A stretch of DNA of 64,000 bases from Microbaculum marinum (GCF_042646165.1 NZ_JBHRTC010000021.1), one strand, 5' to 3'. Numbered from the stretch's first letter, positions 7,751-20,861 are shown. Notes: generated from the sequence alone by a model not told the origin. Translations and numbers: made by a program.

Positions 7751-10261
7751 CTACCCCCGCAACCTCTCGTTCTGCGGATCGAACGGCGATTCCTCGATGA
7801 CGGTCGCCCTGTAGCGGTCGCCGAGGATCTGGATCTCCAGTTCCGAGCCGATCTCGCCGAGGTCGGGCCGCACCATCGCCAGCGCCAGCGACTTGCCCAG
7901 ACGCCAGCCGTAGCCGCCCGACGTGGCCCGGCCGACGAGGTCGTCGCCGAGCCAGATCGCCTCGTTGCCGCGGGCGTCGACGTCGGTGACGCCGTGCACC
8001 TCCATGGTCACGAAGCGGTTCCGGATCCCCTTCTGCTGCCACTCGACCAGCGCGTCCCTGCCGATGAAATCGCCCTTGTTGGGATGCACGAAGCGGTCGA
8101 GGCCCGACTCCAGCGCCGCGTACTCGATCGACAGCTCGCGCGGGATCAGCCGGTAGGACTTCTCCAGCCGCATCGAATCCATCGCCCGGATGCCGAACGG
8201 CCTGATGCCGAAGTCCGACCCCGCCGCCATCAGGTGGTCGAAGATCGTGTTCTGCATCTCGATTGGATGATGCAGTTCCCAGCCGAGCTCGCCGACGAAG
8301 TTCACCCGCATCGCGTCGGCAACCGCATTGCCGACGCTGATCCGCTTGCCGGTCAGCCAGGGGAAGCCGGCATTCGACAGGTCGGTGTCGGTCAGCTTCT
8401 GCAGGACGTCGCGCGAGCGCGGCCCGGCAAGCACCAGCACGCCGACCTTCGCGGTGATCGGCACCATCTGCACGCTGCCGTCATCGGGCAGGAGCTTCTG
8501 CAGGCAGTCGTGGTCGTGCCGCTCGAAGGCGCCGGCGGAGACGAGGTAGTAGGCGTTCTCGCGCGCCTTGAAGACGGTGAACTCGGAGCGTACGCCGCCG
8601 TTCCGGGACAAAAGGTGGCAGAGCGTCAGGCGGCCGACCTTCTTCGGGATCCGGTTCGCCAGGATCGAGTCGAGCCAGGCCTCCGCCCCCGGGCCGGTGA
8701 CGGTGCACTTGGCGAAGGCCGTCATGTCGAGCACGCCGACGTTCTCGTGGACGTTCCGGCATTCCTCGCCGACGAAGGGGAAATAGTTCGAGCGGCGGAA
8801 CGACCAGCGCTCGCGGATCCTGCCGGTATGGTCGGCCGGCGGGTGGTTGTGGCTGGTCAGCGTGTCGTCGACATCCAGTTCGTCGGCGGGCACCTCGTAG
8901 CCGTCCGGCGCGAACCAGTTCGGCCGCTCCCAGCCGTAGACCGAGCCGAACACGGCGCCTAGGCCTGCCATCCGGCCGTAGCACGGCGCCGTCTTCAGCG
9001 GCCGCGCCGCGGCCCGCTCCTCGTCTGGATAGTGCAGCGTGAAGACGTTGGCGTAGGCTTCCTCGTTCTTCTGCTTCAGGTAGCCGCGCGAGGCGTAGGG
9101 CCCGAACCGGCGCGGGTCGACGCCCATCATGTCGATCGACGGCTCGCCCTCGACGATCCATTCGGCAAGCTGCCATCCGGCGCCGCCGGCCGCCGTCACG
9201 CCGAACGAATGGCCTTCGTTCAGCCAGAAGTTCTTCAGCCCCCAGGCCGGGCCGACGATCGGCGAGCCGTCCGGCGTGTAGGCGATGGCGCCGTTGAAGA
9301 CCTGCTTGATGCCGACCTCGCCGAAATACGGCACCCGCTCGATCGCCGTCTCGATATGCGGCTCGAGGCGTTCGAGGTCCTCCTGGAACAGTTCGTATTC
9401 AGACTTTTCGTCCGGCCCGTCGACGTAGCAGCACGGCGCGCCCTTCTCGTAGGGGCCGAGCAGCAGGCCGCCTGCCTCCTCGCGCATGTACCAGGAGGAA
9501 TCGGATTCGCGCAGCACGCACAGTTCCAGGCCGCCGTTCCTGCGGTGCTCCTGGATCGCCGGGTGCGGCTCGGTGACGATGTACTGGTGCTCGACCGGGA
9601 TGACGGGAATGTCGAGGCCGACCATCTCGCCGGTCTTGCGCACGAAGTTGCCGGTGGCGGAGACGACATGCTCGCAGGTGATGTCGCCCTTGTCCGTCTT
9701 CACCAGCCAGTCGCCGTCCGGCTGCCGCTCGATGCCGGTCACCGTCGTTTTGCGGTTGATCTCGGCGCCGCGCGCGCGGGCGCCGCGGGCGAGCGCCTGG
9801 GTCAGGTCGGCCGGCTGGATGTAGCCGTCCTCCGGGTGCTGGATCGCGCCGAGGATGCCGTCGACGTTGACGTAGGGCCAGAGATCCTTGACCTCCGACG
9901 CCGTCAGGACCTTTACGTCGACGCCGAGCGTACGGGCGACGCCCGCGTAGTACATGTACTCGTCCCAGCGATCCTTGGTGCGGGCGAGCCGCACGTTCGT
10001 CACCTTGCGGAAGCCGGTATCCATTCCGGTCTCCTCGGCAAGCTCCTGGTAGAAGCGGACCGAGTACTTGTGGATCTGGCCGACCGAGTAGCTCATGTTG
10101 AACAGCGGCAGCAGTCCGGCGGCGTGCCAGGTAGAGCCGGACGTCAGTTCGCGCCGCTCCAGCAGCACGACGTCCGACCACCCTTTCCGGGCCAGGTGAT
10201 AGAGCGTCGAGACGCCGACCACGCCGCCGCCGATCACCACCGCACGGGCATGTGTCCTCAT
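7751..10261 (-). CDS. Dimethylglycine/sarcosine dehydrogenase-like FAD enzyme (DAO + GcvT domains)
   Basis: An 836-residue protein beginning MRTHARAVVIGGG; an upstream in-frame ATG adds only unlikely residues. The N-terminal half is a DAO-type FAD oxidoreductase with the dinucleotide-binding GGGVVGVSTLYHLA motif and a SGSTWHAAGLL segment typical of dimethylglycine and sarcosine dehydrogenases. The C-terminal half (about 430-836) is a GcvT/aminomethyltransferase-like tetrahydrofolate domain. The family oxidatively demethylates dimethylglycine or sarcosine, passing the one-carbon unit to folate, as part of choline/betaine catabolism. Which of the two substrates it uses cannot be decided here. 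Genes on both sides are unrelated, so it may be monocistronic. Confidence 0.88.
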   Translation of the reverse strand: MRTHARAVVIGGGVVGVSTLYHLARKGWSDVVLLERRELTSGSTWHAAGLLPLFNMSYSVGQIHKYSVRFYQELAEETGMDTGFRKVTNVRLARTKDRWDEYMYYAGVARTLGVDVKVLTASEVKDLWPYVNVDGILGAIQHPEDGYIQPADLTQALARGARARGAEINRKTTVTGIERQPDGDWLVKTDKGDITCEHVVSATGNFVRKTGEMVGLDIPVIPVEHQYIVTEPHPAIQEHRRNGGLELCVLRESDSSWYMREEAGGLLLGPYEKGAPCCYVDGPDEKSEYELFQEDLERLEPHIETAIERVPYFGEVGIKQVFNGAIAYTPDGSPIVGPAWGLKNFWLNEGHSFGVTAAGGAGWQLAEWIVEGEPSIDMMGVDPRRFGPYASRGYLKQKNEEAYANVFTLHYPDEERAAARPLKTAPCYGRMAGLGAVFGSVYGWERPNWFAPDGYEVPADELDVDDTLTSHNHPPADHTGRIRERWSFRRSNYFPFVGEECRNVHENVGVLDMTAFAKCTVTGPGAEAWLDSILANRIPKKVGRLTLCHLLSRNGGVRSEFTVFKARENAYYLVSAGAFERHDHDCLQKLLPDDGSVQMVPITAKVGVLVLAGPRSRDVLQKLTDTDLSNAGFPWLTGKRISVGNAVADAMRVNFVGELGWELHHPIEMQNTIFDHLMAAGSDFGIRPFGIRAMDSMRLEKSYRLIPRELSIEYAALESGLDRFVHPNKGDFIGRDALVEWQQKGIRNRFVTMEVHGVTDVDARGNEAIWLGDDLVGRATSGGYGWRLGKSLALAMVRPDLGEIGSELEIQILGDRYRATVIEESPFDPQNERLRG

Positions 10262-10489
10262 GAGATTTCCCCCGGAAAGACCGTGCGGATCGTGCCGCCG
10301 GACGACCATGACGAACCCGGAAGGCCGGGCGTACCGATGTCATCCGACATACGCCCGCCGGACCGCCTGTGATTGACGCCCGGCGACATCGGCTGTCTTC
10401 GAACCGCCACCGCTCCCGCGCCCTCGGGGGTTGGCGGGGCACGGCGAAGATTCTAAACCTCCGCTCCGCCAGCCACGGAGTGTCGCCAC

Positions 10490-13132
10490 ATGGCAAAGAA
10501 CCAGGCGCCGGTTATCCGGCTCGAGGACTATACGCCTCCGCCCTATCTCGTTGATCGCGTCGACCTCGACGTCAGGCTCGAGCCCGACGACGCCCGCGTC
10601 GCCAGCCGGCTGCACGCGCGACCCAACCCGGATGGCGGCCGCGGCGAGTTCTTTCTCGACGGTGAGGACATCGAGCTCGTCTCGCTGGAGCTGGACGGCG
10701 TCCCCCTGCCCCGTTCGGACTACCGCCTCGACGACGACGGCCTGACGATCACTTCGCCTCCGGACCGAGCATTCGTCCTCGACATCTCGACACGGATCGA
10801 CCCGAGCGCCAACACGCAGCTCATGGGCCTCTACCGGTCGAACGGCGTCTACTGTACGCAATGCGAAGCCGAAGGCTTTCGGCGCATCACCTTCTTCCCC
10901 GACCGCCCGGACGTTCTCGCCGTCTATACGGTTCGCATCGAGGCGCGAAAGTCGGACGCGCCGATCCTGCTGTCGAACGGCAATCTCGTCGAGACCGGCG
11001 ACATTCCGGGCAGCGACCGCCATTTCGCCGTCTGGCACGATCCGTTCCCCAAGCCCTCCTATCTGTTCGCGCTCGTCGCCGGCGACCTCGGGCATGTCGC
11101 CGACACCTTCACCACGGCATCCGGCCGCGAGGTCGCGCTCGCCATCTACGTGGAGCGCGGCAAGGAGGACCGCTGCGACTACGCGCTCCAAGCCCTGAAG
11201 CGATCGATGCGCTGGGACGAGGAAGCGTTCGGGCGCGAATACGATCTCGACGTCTTCAACATCGTCGCGGTCTCCGACTTCAACATGGGCGCGATGGAGA
11301 ACAAGGGCCTCAACGTCTTCAACGACAAGTACGTGCTGGCCAGCCCCGAGACGGCGACCGACACCGACTACGCCAATATCGAGGCGATCATCGCGCACGA
11401 ATATTTCCACAACTGGACCGGGAACCGGATCACCTGCCGCGACTGGTTCCAGCTCTGCCTGAAGGAGGGACTGACGGTCTTCCGCGACCAGGAATTCTCC
11501 TCCGACGTGCGGTCCCGCCCGGTCGAGCGCATCGGCGATGTGCGGACCCTGAAGGCGCACCAGTTCGTCGAGGACGCCGGCCCGCTGGCGCACCCGGTCC
11601 GTCCGGAGACCTACCGCGAGATCAACAATTTCTATACGGCCACCGTCTACGAGAAGGGCGCCGAGCTGATCCGCATGCTGAAGACGCTGCTCGGCGACGG
11701 CGGCTTCCGGGCGGGCATGGATCTGTATTTCGACCGGCATGACGGCACCGCGGCCACCATCGAGGATTTCCTCGCCTGCTTCGCCGAGGCAACCGGACGC
11801 GATCTGACCCACTTCAAGTTGTGGTACCGGCAGGCCGGCACACCCGAGGTCACCGCCACCGGCCGCTACGATGCAGCCGCGAAACGATACGAACTGACAC
11901 TGGAGCAGAGCTGCCGGCCGACGCCCGGTCAGCCGACCAAGGAGCCGCTCCAGATTCCGATCGTCTTTGCCCTGATCGGCCCCGGCGGCGAGGAAATCGA
12001 AGCGCCCCGGACCGCGAGCCCCAACGTCAACGGAAACCTGATCGAACTCGCCTCGCCCCGCGAGACCATCGTGTTCGAGGACCTGCCGGGCAAGCCCGTC
12101 CCCTCGCTGCTGCGCGGCTTTTCGGCGCCGGTGAAGCTGAATGCGAACCTCTCCGGGGACGATCTGCTGTTCGTCGCGCGGGAGGACCGCGATGCGTTCA
12201 ATCGCTGGCAGGCCGTGCAGACTCTGGCGACCGGCATCCTGGTCGACGCGCAGGCGAAATTCGCAACCGGCGATCGGCCCGACCTCGATCCGCGTTTCGT
12301 CGACTCGCTCAGGCGTACCGCGCAGGACGGGGACCTGGATCCCGCCTTCCGCGCGCAGGTGCTGACCCTGCCGTCGGAATCCGACATCGCGCGGGAGCTC
12401 GGCCGTGACGTCGATCCTGATGCCATTCATGACGCCGGCGAATGGCTGCGCGGCCTGCTGGGCACCCGTCTCGGCGGCGAGTTGCGGGATATCTATTCCC
12501 GGCTCGGCACCAACGAACCCTACAGCCCCGACGCCGAGAGCGCCGGGCGCCGGGCGTTGCGGAACACGGCCATGACCCTGCTGGCGGCGACCGGCGACGG
12601 AGACGGCATCGCGCTCGTCGAGCGACACTATCGGAATGCCGACAACATGACCGACCGGATGGCCGGGCTGGCCGCCCTCACGCGGCGTCCCGGCGCCGCC
12701 GCCGACGATGCGCTCGCCGACTTCTTCGAGAGGTATCGCACCGATCCCCTGGTTCTCGACAAGTGGTTCACCATCCAGGCCACGGTGCCCACGCCAGAAG
12801 CCTTGCCGAGGATAGTCGACCTGACGAAGAATCCGGCCTTCTCGCTTGCAAATCCCAACCGGGTGCGCGCGCTGGTGGGCGCCTTCGCGGCCGGCAATGC
12901 GACGCAGTTCAACCGTCCCGACGGCGCCGGCTACCGGTTCGTCGCCGACATCGTCCTGGCGGTCGACCGTGCCAATCCACAGCTCGCCGCTAGGCTCCTG
13001 TCGGCCTTCCGCAGCTGGCGCTCCCTCGAACCGGCCCGCCGCGCTGCGGCCGAAGCCGAACTCAGGCGTATCGCCGCCCGGGACGGGCTGTCGCGGGACA
13101 CCACGGACATCGTCCAGCGCAGCCTGGAGTAG
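10490..13132 (+). CDS. pepN: Aminopeptidase N (M1 family)
   Basis: An 880-residue cytoplasmic zinc aminopeptidase of full family length. It shows the substrate-binding GAMEN motif and the zinc site HEYFH (H303, E304, H307) followed by NWTGNRIT and the distal glutamate in LKEGLTVFRDQ. The C-terminal DUF3458-type helical arch is present (ending TTDIVQRSL). The enzyme removes N-terminal residues from peptides during protein turnover. It is transcribed away from the dimethylglycine dehydrogenase-like gene across a 228-nt divergent intergenic region, which should hold both promoters. Confidence 0.96.
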   Translation: MAKNQAPVIRLEDYTPPPYLVDRVDLDVRLEPDDARVASRLHARPNPDGGRGEFFLDGEDIELVSLELDGVPLPRSDYRLDDDGLTITSPPDRAFVLDISTRIDPSANTQLMGLYRSNGVYCTQCEAEGFRRITFFPDRPDVLAVYTVRIEARKSDAPILLSNGNLVETGDIPGSDRHFAVWHDPFPKPSYLFALVAGDLGHVADTFTTASGREVALAIYVERGKEDRCDYALQALKRSMRWDEEAFGREYDLDVFNIVAVSDFNMGAMENKGLNVFNDKYVLASPETATDTDYANIEAIIAHEYFHNWTGNRITCRDWFQLCLKEGLTVFRDQEFSSDVRSRPVERIGDVRTLKAHQFVEDAGPLAHPVRPETYREINNFYTATVYEKGAELIRMLKTLLGDGGFRAGMDLYFDRHDGTAATIEDFLACFAEATGRDLTHFKLWYRQAGTPEVTATGRYDAAAKRYELTLEQSCRPTPGQPTKEPLQIPIVFALIGPGGEEIEAPRTASPNVNGNLIELASPRETIVFEDLPGKPVPSLLRGFSAPVKLNANLSGDDLLFVAREDRDAFNRWQAVQTLATGILVDAQAKFATGDRPDLDPRFVDSLRRTAQDGDLDPAFRAQVLTLPSESDIARELGRDVDPDAIHDAGEWLRGLLGTRLGGELRDIYSRLGTNEPYSPDAESAGRRALRNTAMTLLAATGDGDGIALVERHYRNADNMTDRMAGLAALTRRPGAAADDALADFFERYRTDPLVLDKWFTIQATVPTPEALPRIVDLTKNPAFSLANPNRVRALVGAFAAGNATQFNRPDGAGYRFVADIVLAVDRANPQLAARLLSAFRSWRSLEPARRAAAEAELRRIAARDGLSRDTTDIVQRSLE

Positions 13133-13203
13133 AATTCGTTTTCCAACGCGCGTAGGCTGACGCCTCGCCAACTGCTGAAACTTGAGAAAACTACGGATCT
13201 GCG

Positions 13204-13758
13204 ATGGTGCTCCGGTTGGCCGCGTCGACATGCAACGTCCTCTTCGTCTGCCGTTCCAACGGCGCGCGCAGCCTGATGGCCGAAGCTTTGATCAACGCAC
13301 GCTTCGACGGCTCGTTTGCCGCCTGCAGCGCGGGTCTCGCTCCGCGGTCGGGCACACTGCCGCTGGTGGCGGCGACGCTGCAGTCGCATGGCCTGCCGGC
13401 GAGCGGCCTGCGCACCAAGGGCGTCTGGGAGTTCAACCGCCCCGAGGCTCCGATTTTCGATCTCGTCATCACCACCGGAGACGATGCGGAGCTCGATGCC
13501 AGCCCGACCCTTCCCGGCCGCCCCGTCTACGCCGGCTGGCGCATTCCCGACCCGGAGGCCGGACCAGATGATCCCAAGCACAGGCGGGAGCGACTGGAAG
13601 CAAGTTTCCAGCTTATCAGGCGATGCATAGATCTCTTCGCATCGCTGCCGATGGAGATGCTCGAGCGGTTGGCAATAGAGGAATCCAACGGACTCGACCT
13701 CGACGAAACGACGATTTCCATGTTGTCCGAAACGTTGCGGCCTGGCGCCTCCATTTAG
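13204..13758 (+). CDS. Low-molecular-weight phosphatase / arsenate reductase-like protein
   Basis: A 184-residue protein of the LMW protein-tyrosine phosphatase fold. The phosphate-binding loop C-X5-R-S is visible at Cys16-Arg22-Ser23 (CRSNGARS), and the general-acid Asp lies in the IPDPE segment about 100 residues later. Thioredoxin-coupled ArsC enzymes share this fold and use extra cysteines. The later cysteine (in RRCIDLF) is not in an evident CX5-6C redox pair, so either a phosphatase or an arsenate reductase-like role is possible. It lies 71 nt downstream of pepN on the same strand. Confidence 0.75.
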   Translation: MVLRLAASTCNVLFVCRSNGARSLMAEALINARFDGSFAACSAGLAPRSGTLPLVAATLQSHGLPASGLRTKGVWEFNRPEAPIFDLVITTGDDAELDASPTLPGRPVYAGWRIPDPEAGPDDPKHRRERLEASFQLIRRCIDLFASLPMEMLERLAIEESNGLDLDETTISMLSETLRPGASI

Positions 13759-13975
13759 CCTCGGTTTTCACTCGCGGACATTCCAAAAGCGCATAATTGC
13801 GCCACAAAACCCCTGCGAGTCCTGCGTTACAATTTCGACTCACAGCAAAGAAACCTTTCGTTAACGCAAAGTGTCGCTGGACAAATCACCCTGCATTTGA
13901 TTCGAATAGTGTGATTCGGAAGAGATGCGGCGCTCCGGAGCAGAAACGGCTTGGAGCTTTCCGAAGGGGGTCTAG

Positions 13976-16366
<2,391 letters not shown>

Positions 16367-16382
16367 GCTCCGGCGCCGCCCC

Positions 16383-19355
16383 CTACGTCCCCAGCATCCG
16401 ATCGAACACGGCCCGCACGTCGGTCTGGGTATCGACGAGCAGGGCTTCCAGGTTGCGCAGGTCCGGCACGTCTGCTGCGCGGCACAACAGGCTCGACAGG
16501 CCCCGTGGCACGGCGGTCGGGTCGAACGGCCCCGTCAGGCAGAGCCGCAGTACCTGCGTCACCGCATTGTAGAGCCGGCAGGCCTGCTCGACGGTCTCGG
16601 CATCGCCCTGGTCGATCACCCCGGCCCGCCGCGCCGCGGCCAGCGCCGTTGCCGTGTTCTGCGACAGGATCTCCGGATGTTTCGCGGCGTGGGCGAGCTG
16701 CAGGTACTGGGCGATGAATTCGACGTCGATGAGCCCGCCGCGCACCACCTTGATCTCCCACGGATCGTTGCTGCCCTTTTCCTTGTGGATGCGCTCGCGC
16801 ATGTCGACGATGTCGGCGCGCAGCTTCTCGGGATCGCGCTTGCGGGTCAGGACCTTGCCGATCTCCTTCTCGATCCGCCGGGCGAGCTTGTCGGGACCGC
16901 TGACGACGCGGGACCGCGTCAGCGCCATGTGCTCCCACGTCCAGGCCTCCTCCGCCTGGTAGGAGGCGAAGCCGTCGATATGGACCGCCAGAGGTCCGGC
17001 ATGGCCCGACGGCCGCAGGCGCATGTCGACCTCGTAGAGCTGTCCCTCTCCGGTCGGTGCGGACAATGCGGCAACCAGGCGCTGGGTCAGGCGGATATAG
17101 TACTGGGAGGCCGCCAGCGGCCGCCTGCCGTCCGACTCGGGCTCCTCGCCGCGGTAGTCGTAGAGCAGGATCAGGTCGAGATCGGAACTCGCCGTCATCT
17201 CCCCCCCGCCGAGCTTGCCCATCGCCACGACGGCGACCGTCCCTCCCTTGACGCGGCCGTGGGTGCGGGCGAGTTCCTCGGCGGCAAGCGCCTGCAGCCG
17301 ATCGACCAGGACGCAGGCGAGGCGCGCGAAGGCGACGCCCGCGTCCGTCGCGGCCACCGTTCCCGACAGGATCCGCACGCCGATCAGGAAGGCCTGCTCC
17401 TGGCCGAAGATCCGGGCGCGATCGAGGGCGTCCTCGTATCCGGTCGCCTCGCCCAGCGTCTCGTCGAGATGATGCTCCAGGTTCTCGCGATCCGGCAGCG
17501 CATCGAAGAAGTCCGGTTCCAGCACCGCTGCGATGACCCGCGGCCGGCGTCCCAGCAGGTCGGCCAGACGCGGCGCCGTCCCGAGGATCTCGGCAAGCAG
17601 GCCGAGCAGCTGCGGATTGGACTTGAGCAGCGAGAACAGCTGCACGCCGGCCGGCAGTTGCGCGACGAAGCGGTCGAAGGACAGGAAGGCGCCGTCGGGA
17701 TTGGCCGTCTCGCCGAGCGCCGTCAGCAGGGCCGGGGTCAGTTCGGTGAGGCGCTCCTTGGCGCGGGTGGACCGGGTTGCCGGCACACGGCCGAAGTGCC
17801 AGCCGCGCACCGCCGCCGCCACCTGCTTCGGGTCGTTGAAGCCCATGCGCGACAGCGTCTCCAGTGTCTCCGGGTCGTCGTCGTCGCCGGTGAACACCAG
17901 GCTGCCGGCTTCGGTGCTCAGCGACGGCGCGTCCTCGAACAGTTGCGCGTAGTGCCGCTGGACGGTGCGAAGCTCATCCAGCAGCGCCTCGGAGAATGCC
18001 TCCTCCGTCTCGAAGCCCGAGAACGTCGCGAATCTGGCGAGTTCGTCCGCGGCGTCGGGCAGCGTCTGGGTCTGCTGGTCCGCGACAATCTGCAGCCGGT
18101 GTTCGATGCGGCGCAGGAACCGGTAGGCGGCGGCCAGTTCGTCGCGGGTCTGTTCCTCGATCCAGCCGCCTTCGGCGAGAAGGTCGAGCGCATCGAGCGT
18201 CTGGCGCGTTCGCAACTCCGGATGCCGTCCACCGACGACCAGCTGCTGGGTCTGGACGAAGAACTCGATCTCGCGGATCCCGCCGCGGCCGAGCTTGATG
18301 TTGTGTCCCCTGACGGCAAGGGTGCCGTGGCCCTTGTGGACGTGGATCTGGCGCTTCATCGCATGCACATCGGCCAGCGCGGCGAAGTCCATGTACTTGC
18401 GCCAGATGAAGGGGGCGATCTCGTGCAGGAAGGCCTCGCCCGCGGCAATGTCGCCGGCACACGGGCGCGCCTTGATCAGGGCGGCGCGCTCCCAGTTCTG
18501 CCCCATGCTCTCGTAGTATTCGAGCGCCGCGTCGAGGGGGATCGCCACCGGCGTCGCCCCGGGATCTGGACGCAGCCGCAGGTCGGTGCGGAAGACGTAG
18601 CCGTCTTCGGTATACTCCTGCATCAGCTTGACCAGGTCGCGGGTGATCTTGACGAACAGCGCCTCGACTTCGTCGGGATCGGCGACCTTGCTTCGGGCCG
18701 GGTCGAAGACGACGATGAGATCGATGTCGGACGAGAAATTCAGTTCGCCGGCGCCGTACTTGCCCATCGCGAGCACGATGTAGCCGCATTCGTGCGACGG
18801 CCGCCCGGGATCGGCGAGGGTCAGGTTTCCGCGCTCCGCCGCGGTGGCCAGCAGCCAGTCGACCGAGGCGGAGACAGCGGTGTCGGCGATTTCGGTCATC
18901 GCCGCGATGACCCGGTCTACCGGCCAGATCCCGCCGAGGTCGGCGAGTGCCACCAGTGCCGCCGCCTCCCCCTTGTAGCGGCGCAGCAGCCGCATCACCT
19001 CCGACCGGCTGCCCGCCTCGCGGACCGCTTCGCGCAGCGTCGCGCTCAGATCGCTCAGATGCCCGTCGGGGTCGCAGAAGAGGATCCGCTCGGTCAGCGC
19101 CGGATCGGCCGTCAGCACGCCCCTCAGCCACGGCGAGCCTTCCAGAACGCCGGACAGGAAGCCCGCCAGCTCGCCGCCCGCCGCCTTCGCCAGCGCCCGG
19201 CACTTTTCCTCCGAGGCAGCCGATGCCAGGTCGGCGAGGAACGCGGCGGCGTCTGCCGTATCGGTGACGCCGGGACGGCCGCCGTCTCCGGCTGCGGCGA
19301 CGCGCGCGGCGAGCGTTTCGTCGGATTTCGTTCGACGTCTCGCCGCCTTTGCCAT
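16383..19355 (-). CDS. glnE: Bifunctional glutamine synthetase adenylyltransferase/deadenylyltransferase
   Basis: A 990-residue protein of full GlnE length. Two nucleotidyltransferase domains are visible. The N-terminal one (GKYGAGELNFSSDIDLI) performs deadenylylation and the C-terminal one (GKLGGGEMTASSDLDLI) adenylylation of glutamine synthetase. Each is followed by a helical GlnD/PII-like regulatory segment. The protein tunes glutamine synthetase activity to nitrogen status. It lies downstream of a histidine kinase/response regulator pair and the DegP gene in an order common in Rhizobiales. Confidence 0.96.
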   Translation of the reverse strand: MAKAARRRTKSDETLAARVAAAGDGGRPGVTDTADAAAFLADLASAASEEKCRALAKAAGGELAGFLSGVLEGSPWLRGVLTADPALTERILFCDPDGHLSDLSATLREAVREAGSRSEVMRLLRRYKGEAAALVALADLGGIWPVDRVIAAMTEIADTAVSASVDWLLATAAERGNLTLADPGRPSHECGYIVLAMGKYGAGELNFSSDIDLIVVFDPARSKVADPDEVEALFVKITRDLVKLMQEYTEDGYVFRTDLRLRPDPGATPVAIPLDAALEYYESMGQNWERAALIKARPCAGDIAAGEAFLHEIAPFIWRKYMDFAALADVHAMKRQIHVHKGHGTLAVRGHNIKLGRGGIREIEFFVQTQQLVVGGRHPELRTRQTLDALDLLAEGGWIEEQTRDELAAAYRFLRRIEHRLQIVADQQTQTLPDAADELARFATFSGFETEEAFSEALLDELRTVQRHYAQLFEDAPSLSTEAGSLVFTGDDDDPETLETLSRMGFNDPKQVAAAVRGWHFGRVPATRSTRAKERLTELTPALLTALGETANPDGAFLSFDRFVAQLPAGVQLFSLLKSNPQLLGLLAEILGTAPRLADLLGRRPRVIAAVLEPDFFDALPDRENLEHHLDETLGEATGYEDALDRARIFGQEQAFLIGVRILSGTVAATDAGVAFARLACVLVDRLQALAAEELARTHGRVKGGTVAVVAMGKLGGGEMTASSDLDLILLYDYRGEEPESDGRRPLAASQYYIRLTQRLVAALSAPTGEGQLYEVDMRLRPSGHAGPLAVHIDGFASYQAEEAWTWEHMALTRSRVVSGPDKLARRIEKEIGKVLTRKRDPEKLRADIVDMRERIHKEKGSNDPWEIKVVRGGLIDVEFIAQYLQLAHAAKHPEILSQNTATALAAARRAGVIDQGDAETVEQACRLYNAVTQVLRLCLTGPFDPTAVPRGLSSLLCRAADVPDLRNLEALLVDTQTDVRAVFDRMLGT

Positions 19356-19433
19356 GACCAGTCTCCCCGCACATGTGGTTTCGGGGCACGATGGCGAGAG
19401 CCGGCCGGGGATGCAAGAAGGCAGGCAGGCAGA

Positions 19434-20861
19434 TCAGCTGGCGGCAGGCTTTGCCCCGTTCGCGGGAAGGTCGAGAATCGCCTTCAGGCCCGGTCCATTG
19501 TCCTCGAACAGCAAGGTGCCGTCATGCAGCCGCGCGACCGCGGCGACGAGCGCCAGGCCGAGGCCGGCGCCGGGGGCCGATCGGCTTTCCTCCAGTCTGG
19601 CGAATCGCTCCACGACCTTGCCGCGGGCAGCCGGGGGAATGCCGGGACCGGCGTCGCATACGGCGATCTCCGCGCGCGGCCCTACACGGCGTACCGCCAC
19701 CGTCACCCCTCGCCCTTCGCTGTCGGGCGCTTCGGGGTCCGGCCTCCCGTATTTCAGCGCGTTATCGACGAGATTGGCGATCGCCTGCCCGATCAGTTCG
19801 CGGTTGCCCTCGATCGACACGTCCTCCGGCGCGTCGACCTCCAGGGTCAGGCCGGCGTCCTCGGCGACCGGCTCGTACAGGTCGACGACGTCGCGGGCCG
19901 CCTCGGCGAGGTCCACGGTCGCGAAGCTCGCTCCCGACGCCCCGGCCTCGGCCCGGGCGATCATCAGCAGGCCGTTGAACACGGCGATCAGCCGGTCCGA
20001 TTCCTCGATCGTCGTCTCCAGCGCCTCGCGGTAGCCGACCTCCGTCGGTTCCGCCCGCAATGCCGCCTCGACCCGGCCGCGCAGGCGGGTTAGCGGCGTC
20101 TTCAGGTCGTGGGCGATATTGTCGGAGACTTCCTTGAGACCGTGCATAAGGCGTTCGATGCGCTCCAGCATCTCGTTGAGGCTGGCTGCGAGCCTGTCGA
20201 ACTCGTCGCCGGATCCCGACAGGCTCATGCGCTGGGACAGGTCGCCGGCCATGATCGACCGGCTGGTTTCGGCCACCGCGTCGATGCGCGCCAGAATGCG
20301 GCGGCTGACGTAGTAGCCGCCTCCGACCCCCAGCACGATCATCAGCACCGCGGCGAGCAGCGTCGCCCGCCAGATGATGTCCTGGAGCCGCTGGCGCTCC
20401 TCGATGTCCCTGCCGACGAGCAGCCGGAAGCCGCCCGGCAGCAGGAACACCTGGACCACCGCCTCGTGGCGCGTCGCACCGCTTTCGTCGAAGCGGTCGT
20501 AGGTCACCCGCAACTCGTCCTCGCCGTCGGCGTCCCAGGTGGCCGGCGGCACCGAGGCGACGTTGCCGGCCAGCCGGTTGCCCTGCGGATCCTGCACCAG
20601 GTAGAGCGAGCTGGACGGATTTCGGGTGCGTTTGTCGATGACCTGGATCAGCCGCAGGGTGCCGCCGATCCGGTACTGCTCGGCCAGCCCCTGGACCTCC
20701 GCCTCGATGGTGTTGTTGAGCTGGCGCGAAAAGATCACCCACGTGTTCCACGACAGGTAGGCGATAAGCAGGCCCGCGAAGACGGCGAACACCGCCAGGT
20801 AGATGAGCGAGAGCCGGAATGCCGTGGACTTGAGGAGCTTCAGCATGGGGCGGTCATGCAT
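19434..20861 (-). CDS. Two-component sensor histidine kinase
   Basis: A 475-residue membrane kinase. An N-terminal transmembrane helix (about 12-35) and a second near 180-205 enclose a periplasmic sensor region. A HAMP domain follows, then HisKA with the phospho-accepting His in IAHDLKTPLTR, and HATPase_c with VDNALKYG, CDAGPGIP and GAGLGLALVAAV boxes. An internal ATG at 20846 is an alternative start; neither has a strong ribosome site. It is the partner of the response regulator 130 nt upstream and is followed by glnE on the same strand. Confidence 0.9.
   Translation of the reverse strand: MHDRPMLKLLKSTAFRLSLIYLAVFAVFAGLLIAYLSWNTWVIFSRQLNNTIEAEVQGLAEQYRIGGTLRLIQVIDKRTRNPSSSLYLVQDPQGNRLAGNVASVPPATWDADGEDELRVTYDRFDESGATRHEAVVQVFLLPGGFRLLVGRDIEERQRLQDIIWRATLLAAVLMIVLGVGGGYYVSRRILARIDAVAETSRSIMAGDLSQRMSLSGSGDEFDRLAASLNEMLERIERLMHGLKEVSDNIAHDLKTPLTRLRGRVEAALRAEPTEVGYREALETTIEESDRLIAVFNGLLMIARAEAGASGASFATVDLAEAARDVVDLYEPVAEDAGLTLEVDAPEDVSIEGNRELIGQAIANLVDNALKYGRPDPEAPDSEGRGVTVAVRRVGPRAEIAVCDAGPGIPPAARGKVVERFARLEESRSAPGAGLGLALVAAVARLHDGTLLFEDNGPGLKAILDLPANGAKPAAS

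Noticed and set aside
16677..20093. 1138-codon open frame on the plus strand
   Set aside because: It is the reverse complement of glnE and the adjacent kinase gene, and its composition is not protein-like.
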